Positions 9,439 through 17,782 of a stretch of 64,000 bases of DNA are shown here, in pieces. Source of the DNA: Nannochloropsis salina CCMP1776 (taxonomy: Eukaryota; Sar; Eustigmatophyceae; Eustigmatales; Monodopsidaceae). Every line of letters begins with the position of its first letter. The stretch's first letter is position 1. The DNA lies in NCBI GenBank assembly GCA_004565275.1, contig SDOX01000158.1, positions 304,680 through 368,679 on the forward strand. The letters run 5' to 3'. The position numbers and the translations under genes were made by a program. The notes under the pieces were generated by a model. It ran no database searches. It was not told the origin of the DNA and worked only from the letters and a program-made list of their open reading frames with translations.

Positions 9439-10988
9439 CTTCCCTTTCCCCTCGTATGCCGCAGCATTACCTCCTCTCCTCTCCCTCCCCCCGACGCTTC
9501 CATCTCCACACGCCCGCCCTCCCCCCCATTCCCCTTGGCCCCTCCAGCCCCTGTCCGATACCCCGCCAGCTCCACTCCTGCTTGTTCTCGGACTTTTGCT
9601 TCCAAAACTGCCAAAAGCCTCTCCACAGGTGTCCTTCCTTTCTCTCCCTGGGCATCCGCATGGGTCAAGCTGACAAGGCCGGCCCATTGGTCCTGCTGGC
9701 TCCGCACAAAGCGATGCCGGGCGACGGTGGCCCCCGTCGGACGGGTGGGGTCGCCGTGAATAAAATGCTGGGGGCCATCAATTTCGATGACGAGGGGCAG
9801 GCGAGGGCGAAAGGAAGAGGGCGGAACCGAGGGAGGGATGGAGGGGGGATACACCACCACGTCGAGGCGGAGGCCGGCATGGCACACTTCGTCTTCGCAG
9901 ACCAGACCGACCGTCCTCAAGGCATCCAAGACGCGTCGATGTAGGAGCGAGCATGTCAGGGCGGGCACTCGCTCCGTCTCCGTCTGTGGGGCGGGTACAG
10001 GTGACGGCCGTCGGACCAACCGAGTCCCCGAGGTCTGCTTGGGCAGAACAAGGGTGCGATCCTCCCGACGAGAAGGGTCCTTTGCAGCGCGTACTTCCCT
10101 TTCCAGAGACGCTAGAAGTCGGGCCATGCCAGCCGCGGGGCCGACGCGGAATGTCGCACCCGGGCCCCTCAGAAGCGTCAGGGCCTTGCATAATTGTTGG
10201 GCATCGGCCACCGCCATGGGCCGGGGCGACGCCGTCCGCTCTGTGCATGCTGCCTGCAAGCCGGCGTTCAGCAAGCCTTCGCTCCCTGGAGGGACGTCCA
10301 GGATGGCCAATGCAAGGACAAGAGAAGCGATTTCCCCGGTGGGAAGAATAACACGAGGAAAAGCCAACCAGGCCTCGAAGGTGCTCCAAAACGTCACGCC
10401 TGGATCCACATTATACCGAGCAAAATCTCGCACGAGTGCCACAAGGAGCCTTCTTGTTGATGCACGTGTCTGGCGTGCCTTTTTCCAATTGGTCTTGCGG
10501 GGGCGTTTGCTCTTCACTCCCGGGACACTGGACAAAGGGGAGGGGTCCAAGCAATCTTTACGAAGTGCGATTTCGAGCTCTTTCTGGAGTATTCCCACAG
10601 ACTCAGAGCCAGACTTCTTCTTGAGACTCTGTCTCAGATTTGAGGCAATCTTAACGACATGTCGGTCGACACAATCCCGAGAGTTATGGCTGTTATTGCT
10701 GCATGATATAGGCGTAGGAGTATTCACAGGGCTACTGGTGCTCAAGGAAGCAGACAGACGACACAAAGGCTTGAGGTCCGTGCTGTCACCACCCACTAAC
10801 ATGATCTTATTGTAATTAGTACACTTGCTTATCGACTGAAACGGCTTCGGTAAATTGGGCACCGGATTAAAAGCGGCTGCAGGCGTCCAGAAGAAGGGTG
10901 ACGTACCCATCCTGCTCTCCTCGAGCTGCAAGAATATTACCATCAAAGATGCCACGATCCAAGGGGGCCAAGCTTGCAGCCTCCTCAT
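9384..10988 (-). CDS. RAP-domain protein, probably plastid-targeted
   Basis: Frame of 534 residues. It starts with a signal-peptide-like segment (WIVASLMVIFLQLEES) and an AAAFNP junction, typical of proteins entering a secondary plastid. Residues about 150-300 hold helices (VALVRDFARYNVDPGVTFWS; IASLVLALAILDVP; ADAQQLCKALTLLRG). The RAP domain is near 365-465: HRRVLDALRTVGLVCEDEV, RLDVVVYPP, then LPLVIEIDGPQHFI with the conserved E-x-D-G-P-x-H, then the R-H-R-F-V and W-A-G-L-V steps. A proline-rich insert splits the first strands. RAP proteins act on organelle RNA, often rRNA or mRNA stability. After about residue 465 the sequence turns Gly/Arg-rich and overlaps the next frame downstream by 55 bases (more if the frame opens before 9438), so the true 3' end, or a splice into that frame, is unresolved. 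A GAG|GTAATG donor is present near 9465-9475. Confidence 0.7.
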   Translation of the reverse strand: MRRLQAWPPWIVASLMVIFLQLEESRMGTSPFFWTPAAAFNPVPNLPKPFQSISKCTNYNKIMLVGGDSTDLKPLCRLSASLSTSSPVNTPTPISCSNNSHNSRDCVDRHVVKIASNLRQSLKKKSGSESVGILQKELEIALRKDCLDPSPLSSVPGVKSKRPRKTNWKKARQTRASTRRLLVALVRDFARYNVDPGVTFWSTFEAWLAFPRVILPTGEIASLVLALAILDVPPGSEGLLNAGLQAACTERTASPRPMAVADAQQLCKALTLLRGPGATFRVGPAAGMARLLASLEREVRAAKDPSRREDRTLVLPKQTSGTRLVRRPSPVPAPQTETERVPALTCSLLHRRVLDALRTVGLVCEDEVCHAGLRLDVVVYPPSIPPSVPPSSFRPRLPLVIEIDGPQHFIHGDPTRPTGATVARHRFVRSQQDQWAGLVSLTHADAQGEKGRTPVERLLAVLEAKVREQAGVELAGYRTGAGGAKGNGGEGGRVEMEASGGGRGEEVMLRHTRGKGRWNRGRQRIWTWKCRHGS

Positions 10989-11356
10989 CGTGGCTGCTCA
11001 GTGTATACTATAAGCTCACATATGTGGTTTTAGGCTCGGGCATGTCATCTGTGTTGTGAAGGGTGGGATTGAATATCATGTGCGGCGACTCGACGAAATT
11101 GAAGTCAAGACTGATGGCAACCCAGAGGCAGTTCGAGACGACTGGATAACTTGGAATATGTGATGAATAAAATCACGTTTAAGGTTATTCTTCAAGCAGG
11201 TGCACAACTTTTATCGTCATGGTGGAACCTTTTCGGCATCAGAGTCCTCGAAGATGCACGATTTTTTGACAGCCTTGCCTAACCACCTTCTCCTTCCCAT
11301 CTGCACCAGCAGCCTCATTTATTGAGACAGGCAATTAATCTTGTGTCGTTATTGCC
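10989..11356. promoter_or_regulatory. Divergent promoter region, RAP gene / acyl-CoA oxidase
   Basis: 368 bases between two start codons on opposite strands (10988 and 11357). No coding frame. It must serve both 5' ends; no specific motif could be assigned by eye. Confidence 0.4.
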
Positions 11357-13781
11357 ATGGAAGTTGCGCCCGAACTTGTGCAGGAACGCGGCAAAGCATC
11401 CTTTCCTCCCTCGACTTTGACCCAGCTTGTAGACGGAGGAGTGGCTAAAATGGCAAGGCGGCGATGGCTTCGCAGCCTGATTCTATCTGACCCCATATTT
11501 AACAATGAAGACAGCATTTATTTGAATCATACAGAGCGATACAAACGTGCATTGGCAAAATGTGGACGCCTCGACCAATTGATCAACAAGTATCGGTTGA
11601 ACGAAGAAGACAGTATTGTTCTGCGTTCCTGTACCTCGGAGGACCTTCCAACGCTGTTGCACGATTTAATGTTCCTGCCTTGTCTCCTCAGTCTTTGTAG
11701 CGAAGAGCAACAAGCGTACTGGGTCCCCGCCGCCCGAAGTAAAAAGGTGCTGGGTTGTTACGCCCAGACAGAACTCGGCCACGGCAGCAACATCCAGGCT
11801 TTGCAGACGACTGCCACGTTCGACCCCGCGACTGATGAGTTCATCATGGACACGCCCACGACGCAGGCGTACAAATGGTGGCCAGGGACGCTCGGCCGGT
11901 GAGTGAGGCTGGAAAATAGACACGCAGAGGTTCTGTTTGTAGTGAGGTTGTTCTGTATTCCAGAGATCTCCGGAGCTCTGCTTTCTCAGAGGCTGGGACC
12001 TCGTCGTATAGACTCTTCGGGACTCTGACATCTTTTCGTTCCCGTTCCTCCCTTGGTGCTTGCCCCATTTAATTTTCCTACCCGTCCAGCACCGCCAACA
12101 CCGCCATGGTCATTGCCCGCCTTCTCTTACCCCAGGAGTCCTCTTCCTCGTCCCCTCCCTCGTACAAGGACATGGGTATCCACAACTTCATTGTGCCGTT
12201 ACGCGACCTGCACACGCACGCATTGCTTCCCGGTGTCGTCACCCGAGACATCGGTCCCAAGATTGCTTTTGCTGGGATGGATAATGGCTGCCTGGAACTG
12301 CATGCGGTGCGCATCCCTCGTGCCAATCTCGCTCAACGATTCGTGCGTGTGACGCGCCAGGGCGTTTGGAGCCGCGTGGAAGGAACGCACAGCAAGGCTG
12401 CCTACGTGACCATGATGCAGGTGGGTGGATACAGCGAAAAGAAGACGTGGTTCCTGGGGCGGGCGGGGTGGGGCGGGGGGGATGGCGTGATACACGCTCA
12501 TGGATAGGACTGACAAGAAAGGTGTCTCGGGGGGGTCGTGAATCATCACAGGTCCGGGCCATCATCGTCGTGCACTCTGCGAGGGAGCTAAGCAAAGCCT
12601 GCACAATTGCCATACGATACTCGGCCGTGCGTAGGCAGGGATTTGATGATTCCAAGACAGGGAGCGAGCTACAGATCTTGGACTATGCGTCCCAGCAATA
12701 CCGGCTTTTGCCCCTCCTGGCCGCCTCGGTTGGGTTCTTTTTCTGCGGTCGGGCCGTCCTCACCCTGCTTGCAGAGACGGAAGACGCGTTGCTGAAAGGA
12801 AGGAAAGGGCAGGCGGAAGTTGGAGCCCTAATGGGGAGAGCGCATGCAGCTTTGGCGGGGCTCAAGTCCCTCTGTACGACCATTGCTGCGGACGGGATTG
12901 AGGAATGCCGCAAATGCTGCGGGGGGCACGGATACTTGGCGTGCTCCGGCCTTCCAGAACTTTCCGGGAATTTTCTACAGCAGTGCACGGTGGAAGGAGA
13001 CAACGTGCTTCTGACGCAACAAACAGTGGGGTACCTGTTGAAGTCCTACATCAAGTGGAGGACGGGCGGACCGGTCTTGGACGAGGAGTGCCAATATTTC
13101 GTCACCGCGGCCGATGGGGCCCACGCAGAAGGTCTCGGAGAGGGGGGAAAGGGATTGCGAGACGAGCCGGCTGTCTTGTCGTTGTTCAGTCGCAGGGCCT
13201 TCGCCACGTTGGAACGCCTCGCCCTCCGGCTCCAAAGCCTGACGGAGGGGGAGGCGTCCTTGAGCCAGGCTGGGGCTTGGAGGAGGGTACTCGTCGATGT
13301 CATGTTTGTCTCCAGGTCTCATGCGTTGTACACTGTCTTGAGGCACTTTGCTGCCGGACTGCAGAGCCTGAGAGACGGCAACGACGTGTCGGGGGTGGGA
13401 AAGGCAGGGGCAGATGCCGCCTTCATCCAGGTGTTGGAACGCTTGTTCTTCCTCTTCGCCTTCTATCATCTCAGTAAAGAGGCGGGGGATTTCTTGGAAC
13501 TGGGTTTGCTGTCTCCGGAAATGGTGGCAAGGGTGAGGGGGGAGGTGGAAATACTCTTGGGAGAGGTTCGGCCGGACGCGGTGGCCCTGTGTGATGGGTG
13601 GGATTGGGACGATTTCGAGCTCAAAAGTGCCTTGGGCCGGTGGGATGGTAGGTACGCCGAGGCGCTGTTGGCGTCTGCGAAGAGAGAACCTCTTAACCAT
13701 CAAGACCCGGTGGATGGCTGGGACCGAACGTGGCAACCACAGTGGAAAGTAGAGGAACAAATGGAACGGGCGCGACTCTAA
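11357..13781 (+). CDS. ACOX: Peroxisomal acyl-CoA oxidase
   Basis: First enzyme of peroxisomal fatty-acid beta-oxidation: FAD-dependent oxidation of acyl-CoA to trans-2-enoyl-CoA with H2O2 release. Three exons fit: 11357-11898, 12090-12420 and 12552-13781, with introns of 191 and 131 bp, giving 700 residues (family about 660-700). Family marks: [24 protein letters not shown] (substrate/FAD region), [19 protein letters not shown] across intron 1 (family WWPGGLGK), and [11 protein letters not shown]. Further on come [12 protein letters not shown], the [11 protein letters not shown] loop, and the catalytic glutamate in [10 protein letters not shown] (family FEGEN). The chain ends in ARL, a plausible variant peroxisome import signal (PTS1). 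Both junctions restore well-known family motifs, so the splice model is strong. It starts divergently from the RAP gene and converges on CstF77. Confidence 0.93.
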
Positions 13782-13876
13782 AGAAAGGAGAAGGAGGATA
13801 AGAGAGTGCTAGGTGGTGGCGGGCTGCAGGAGAATAAGCTTCCAGAAAATCGACTAGAAAGCACGGGCTCAAAAAA

Positions 13877-13882
13877 AATAAA
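13877..13882 (+). terminator. AATAAA after the acyl-CoA oxidase stop
   Basis: AATAAA about 95 bases past the stop, at the end of an A-rich run. Tentative poly(A) signal. Confidence 0.35.
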
Positions 13883-13963
13883 GGAAGAGGACTCTCAAAA
13901 TGGAAGCAATCCGGCGAAAGAACGCCTCGTTGCATATTCAATCGGCAAAAGGTAAAACGTTTG

Positions 13964-13969
13964 GCTTTA
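13964..13969 (-). terminator. AATAAA (minus strand) after the CstF77 stop
   Basis: TTTATT on the plus strand, 125 bases past the CstF77 stop. Tentative poly(A) signal in the convergent region. Confidence 0.35.
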
Positions 13970-14092
13970 TTCCTTTCCAGGGTTTGCGGATAATCCATCC
14001 AGAACGCACGACCGCGGCCAGGCACTTGCGAAATTTCCCCTGCAGGAAAGGTTGACCCCCTTCGCCCTTTCTTAAGCACCCCACCCAGTCAT

Positions 14093-16729
14093 TTAGGTGC
14101 CGGCCATCAGCTTCTGCTGCTGCCGTTGTCGAAAAACGTCCCCCGCCCCCGACCTCATCATGTCGTCGTCACTATCCCCGCTGTCCGAGTCCCCTCCACC
14201 CCCCCATCGGCCCCTTTTCCTCCCCCTCCCCTTCCCCCTCTCCCCCCCCTCCCCGTTCCCCAACATCTTACTCCCTCCGCTCGACTGTCCTGGTGGCCGA
14301 GGTGGCAAAGGGTTGTCTCTGAGTCCCCGGATGATCGTGTCAGGGTCGATGGGTGGACCGGTATGGATGGGTAACATCTGGTAGAGTTTGCGGAGGTATT
14401 CGGGGATGCTCTGCAACCGCCGTTGCTGCAAAGCTCTTGCGCCGTAGGGGTCATCCCGACGCCGCGCCTCCCGACTCACGGCAGGCTGTCCCTCCCCGTC
14501 CACGCCCCCATCGCCGCCTCCCACGCCATCCCCTCCTCCTTCCCTCCCTCCCTCTCTACCTCCGCCGCCATCGTCCCCTGCACCAACCGTTACCTCTCCC
14601 CCCGCAGCCGAAGACGCCCCTCCCTTCCCGGACTTCCTTCCCCTCCTCCCTCCCCCCATACCCCGCCCATCCCTCTCCCCGTCATCCAGCAGCCTGTAGC
14701 TCACCGCCGGCTCCTCCCACCTCTGTCTCAAGAGGTCGTCCGAACTGTCTTCTACAGGAGGAGTCCCAAACATGTTCAGGCGTCGCCACAGACGCAACAA
14801 GGGGTGTGATTCTGCCTGCCGGGGGAAGGCCTCCGCGATGCGTTGTTGCACCCTTTCGACCCGGGCGGGGTCCCGGTCGCTCGCCACGCACGTCTCAAAT
14901 TCCAAGAGTTTGAACCAAACGGGCCGAGCTTTCTCCGCGGCAGCCATGGCCGCGGCTGCCGTCGCCACCTCTTCCCGTTCCCCTCCTGCTCCAGGGCCTG
15001 CCGAGACCCCTGCCTCCAACACGGCTAAGGCCCGATCAGCCAAACTGCGGACGTTCTGTTCATCCTGAAGGCGGATCAACACCTCCATGGTCGCAACCAC
15101 GTACTCGGGCTCCGTGAGAAAGGAGGAATGCAAGCTGAGACCGTGGTCAAGGACCCGTCGGGCCACCTGCGGCTCGTGGTTCACGTGCTCCTCCAACTGG
15201 GCATGGGCCAAGTACCAGTGGTAGGTCAAAACGCCCTTCCGGCGCAAATCCTTGGTGGCGGTGAACACCTTCCGCGCCGCTTCTTTTCCCTGCGTCCGTC
15301 GGACGTAGTGTTGGTATGCCACGTACCCCAACGTGCTCGGCTCTTGGATCAGAAAGCCCTTCAAAATCTCGGCCCCCTTGTCCCCCCGGCCCCGGCCGTC
15401 CTCAAGCTCTGCCCAAGCCAGATGTAGGAGCAGGCAGTCGGGCACTGCCCGTGCGGCCCGGGCAAAAAGGGACGCGGCGGCCACCACGTCGTCGCTCTCC
15501 TGTTCGTAGGCCGCAAATTCGTACCAGACCTCGGGGAAATGATAGAAATAGGCAAATGCTTGCCGATAAGACAGGCGGACTCGGTCTTTCAACGCCACCG
15601 GATCCACGTTCTCCGGATTATTTTTCTCAAAGTCAATTTTGCGCCGCAAGTAGTGAAGTTGCTCCTTCTCCTCTGCCGTGTGGGAGGGCGGGGTCGCCCA
15701 AGAGGAAAGTCTCTGCAGGTCCCGGATGGTACGACGTTCCCGCGCCACAGTCTTCGCCTGCTGGTGGCCAGGGAGGAGTTGCGGAAGGGTTTGTCGCGCC
15801 GTGTGTTCGTTCAAGCCTCTCTCCCACGCCTCGTACGCCCGCCACAACTCGTCCAATCCGTCAACGGGGACCAGGACGGCCCGGTGGTAGATCCGGCGGA
15901 GGGTGGCGATTTGGCTGCCCGCCTCCGCGACCGCGATCCCGCCGTAACCCCCCCCAAAGCCGCCCTCCCCCCCACCATCCCGCCCACCCTCGTCCTTCCA
16001 CGCTTCCACGTAACGAATGTAGTCCCACCACAAGGGGGCCGCGTCCACGAGCACCCCCACTTGCCTCACTCCTAGTTCAAAGGCGGCGGTCACACGCGCC
16101 CGTTGCTCCGCCACGGCTTCGGGCGAGGCCCCATCCCCGAGCGAGGCCGGATTTGTTTTTCGGACGCGCGCCACGTAGAGGAGGTACAGGTCCACGGAAG
16201 GGACCTCCAAGAGGCATTCCCGAAAGATGTCGTCCACCTGGGCCAGATTCCCCTGCCGCAACTCGTGCTCCAGCCAGTCCTTCCAGAGACTCACCTTCGT
16301 AGGGAACTGGCGCGTGGCCAGACGATAAACGTCCCGAAGAGCAATTGCACGCCCCGAGCGCTGGGTCTGCGCTTCGCTCAGGAGAGCAGCCCATGACCGC
16401 ACATCCCATTCATGCGCCTGGACCTTCGACCATGCATCCCGAAAGCGGTCCGACGCTGACAGAAGCTGTGCCTCGGTGAAAGCAGTGGACAAAGCCAGGC
16501 CTCCCAGGCTCTGCCGCCTTTTAACTGAAGTAGGCGTGGGAATGTCGGCGCCCCTAGATGTGATGATGGCTTTTGGCAAAGGAGGAGCGCTGCTTCTTGC
16601 ACGGCTCACTGCCGTGGTGGGCACGATTTCTTCGTCCTCCTCCTCCGAATCAGAGTCCACTCCCAGGAACGGCGCATTCACTTCGATGGCAGCGGCCATA
16701 GGAGGTGTACCTTGCCCGGTCGCACGCAC
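14093..16729 (-). CDS. CSTF3: Cleavage stimulation factor 77 kDa subunit / Rna14 homologue
   Basis: Scaffold of the CstF complex in nuclear pre-mRNA cleavage and polyadenylation; it dimerises through HAT repeats and contacts CstF64 and CstF50. Single exon, 878 residues (human CSTF3 is 717; the excess is low-complexity sequence). Residues 20-75 are acidic and Ser-rich (DSDSEEEDEE). HAT repeats run from about 90 to 640: WDVRSWAALLSEAQ, FPTKVSLWKDWLEHELRQGN, VPSVDLYLLYVARVRK, FPEVWYEFAAYEQESDD and CLLLHLAWAELEDGRG, followed by GYVAYQHYVRRTQG. Then comes a Gly/Arg/Ser-rich segment, and a C-terminal block LQSIPEYLRKLYQMLP followed by PPRPPG, which matches the family's 'monkeytail' area. Two start codons are possible (16729 or 16699, MAAAIEV); the second removes ten residues of no clear role. 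It converges with acyl-CoA oxidase. Confidence 0.9.
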   Translation of the reverse strand: MRATGQGTPPMAAAIEVNAPFLGVDSDSEEEDEEIVPTTAVSRARSSAPPLPKAIITSRGADIPTPTSVKRRQSLGGLALSTAFTEAQLLSASDRFRDAWSKVQAHEWDVRSWAALLSEAQTQRSGRAIALRDVYRLATRQFPTKVSLWKDWLEHELRQGNLAQVDDIFRECLLEVPSVDLYLLYVARVRKTNPASLGDGASPEAVAEQRARVTAAFELGVRQVGVLVDAAPLWWDYIRYVEAWKDEGGRDGGGEGGFGGGYGGIAVAEAGSQIATLRRIYHRAVLVPVDGLDELWRAYEAWERGLNEHTARQTLPQLLPGHQQAKTVARERRTIRDLQRLSSWATPPSHTAEEKEQLHYLRRKIDFEKNNPENVDPVALKDRVRLSYRQAFAYFYHFPEVWYEFAAYEQESDDVVAAASLFARAARAVPDCLLLHLAWAELEDGRGRGDKGAEILKGFLIQEPSTLGYVAYQHYVRRTQGKEAARKVFTATKDLRRKGVLTYHWYLAHAQLEEHVNHEPQVARRVLDHGLSLHSSFLTEPEYVVATMEVLIRLQDEQNVRSLADRALAVLEAGVSAGPGAGGEREEVATAAAAMAAAEKARPVWFKLLEFETCVASDRDPARVERVQQRIAEAFPRQAESHPLLRLWRRLNMFGTPPVEDSSDDLLRQRWEEPAVSYRLLDDGERDGRGMGGGRRGRKSGKGGASSAAGGEVTVGAGDDGGGGREGGREGGGDGVGGGDGGVDGEGQPAVSREARRRDDPYGARALQQRRLQSIPEYLRKLYQMLPIHTGPPIDPDTIIRGLRDNPLPPRPPGQSSGGSKMLGNGEGGERGKGRGRKRGRWGGGGDSDSGDSDDDMMRSGAGDVFRQRQQQKLMAGT

Positions 16730-17782
16730 CCACGGGTAACACTACCTGTGCCTTCGTCTTACCCTACGGAAAGGTTTGTGTGGTGAGAAGAGATCAGGGC
16801 TTTGTGTCCGCGCCTCGATGCTCATCATGTAAGTGTCACAACAATGCAAAGGCACAGAGCATGATAAAAGGATGTGGTGTATTGATGAAGCCCTTATTTC
16901 TTCTGTGTGGGGGGAGGGTTTAGGCTTTTTTGGTCGCCTCATCTTACGGAGAGCGACGACGGCGAGACGCGCGTTGACTGCCGTTGGGAAGAGATATGGG
17001 CCAGTACGCGGACTATAGTGGCTAGCATGAAAAATAAATCACACAGGGACGATACGACCCATAAATATTCATCAGGCACATCATGCTGCAAGCCAAGCGC
17101 CAAAACTTTGGCGGGAAAGCAGGTTTGGTATAAAATCCTCGTGGAGGGAGGAGGTTGGACCCTGACGTTCCATAAAGCAATTTCTTTATAGCTACCGACG
17201 AAAAAGTTTTCGAGGCTCCATGGCTATCATCGATCATTTGCTTCTCCTTCATTGCTGCGGCGTTAAATTAAAAAATTCACTATACGGCAACATTACACCG
17301 ATTTTTCAAGTCATGCGTGGGACAAATCATGTCCCCTACATCAAGTGTTCATATCCTTCTCTGTTCGACACCTGAGCATAATTAGACAGTTTTTCTGTCA
17401 TAAAGCTTCCTATCTTTCTCTAGATGCCCTTTTTTCCGATCGCACATCTGTCTAGCCTATGCATCATGTAGTCTACTTATTCATAAATGTATTACTTAAA
17501 AAATCATCATGTAGACACATGTCCACCTTCAAATCCCTAATCGTCAACAATGAGAACCTGCCATGTCATTCTAGACCTTCGGCTTTCATTTCCATCCATT
17601 TCAGTCTCAAAAAGGGTGCTATTGTGTTTCAATCGCACTCGTAAGTAGTCCATACTGAAACCGTGTCCCCAAAATCATCGCTGATTCCAACCCCGTGGAC
17701 ACAAATCTGTCAACTCCATGCATTGTCTCCTGCCTTCCTTCGTTGCGCGACATACTTCGCCCCCCTGGCACTCTCCTCTGGC
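16730..17782. other. Intergenic, promoter side of CstF77
   Basis: About 1.05 kb, AT-richer than the flanks, with only short frames. It holds the CstF77 promoter and the 3' flank of the KH gene. Nothing else recognised. Confidence 0.5.

Larger units (their letters stand above)
13782..14092. other. Convergent 3' region
   Basis: About 310 bases between the stops of acyl-CoA oxidase (+) and CstF77 (-). It contains AATAAA on the plus strand at 13877 and TTTATT (AATAAA on the minus strand) at 13964-13969. No gene. Confidence 0.5.

Noticed and set aside
15316-16302. 328-codon plus-strand frame antisense to CstF77
   Set aside because: Arg/Pro-rich mirror of a GC-rich gene; the minus strand carries clear HAT repeats.
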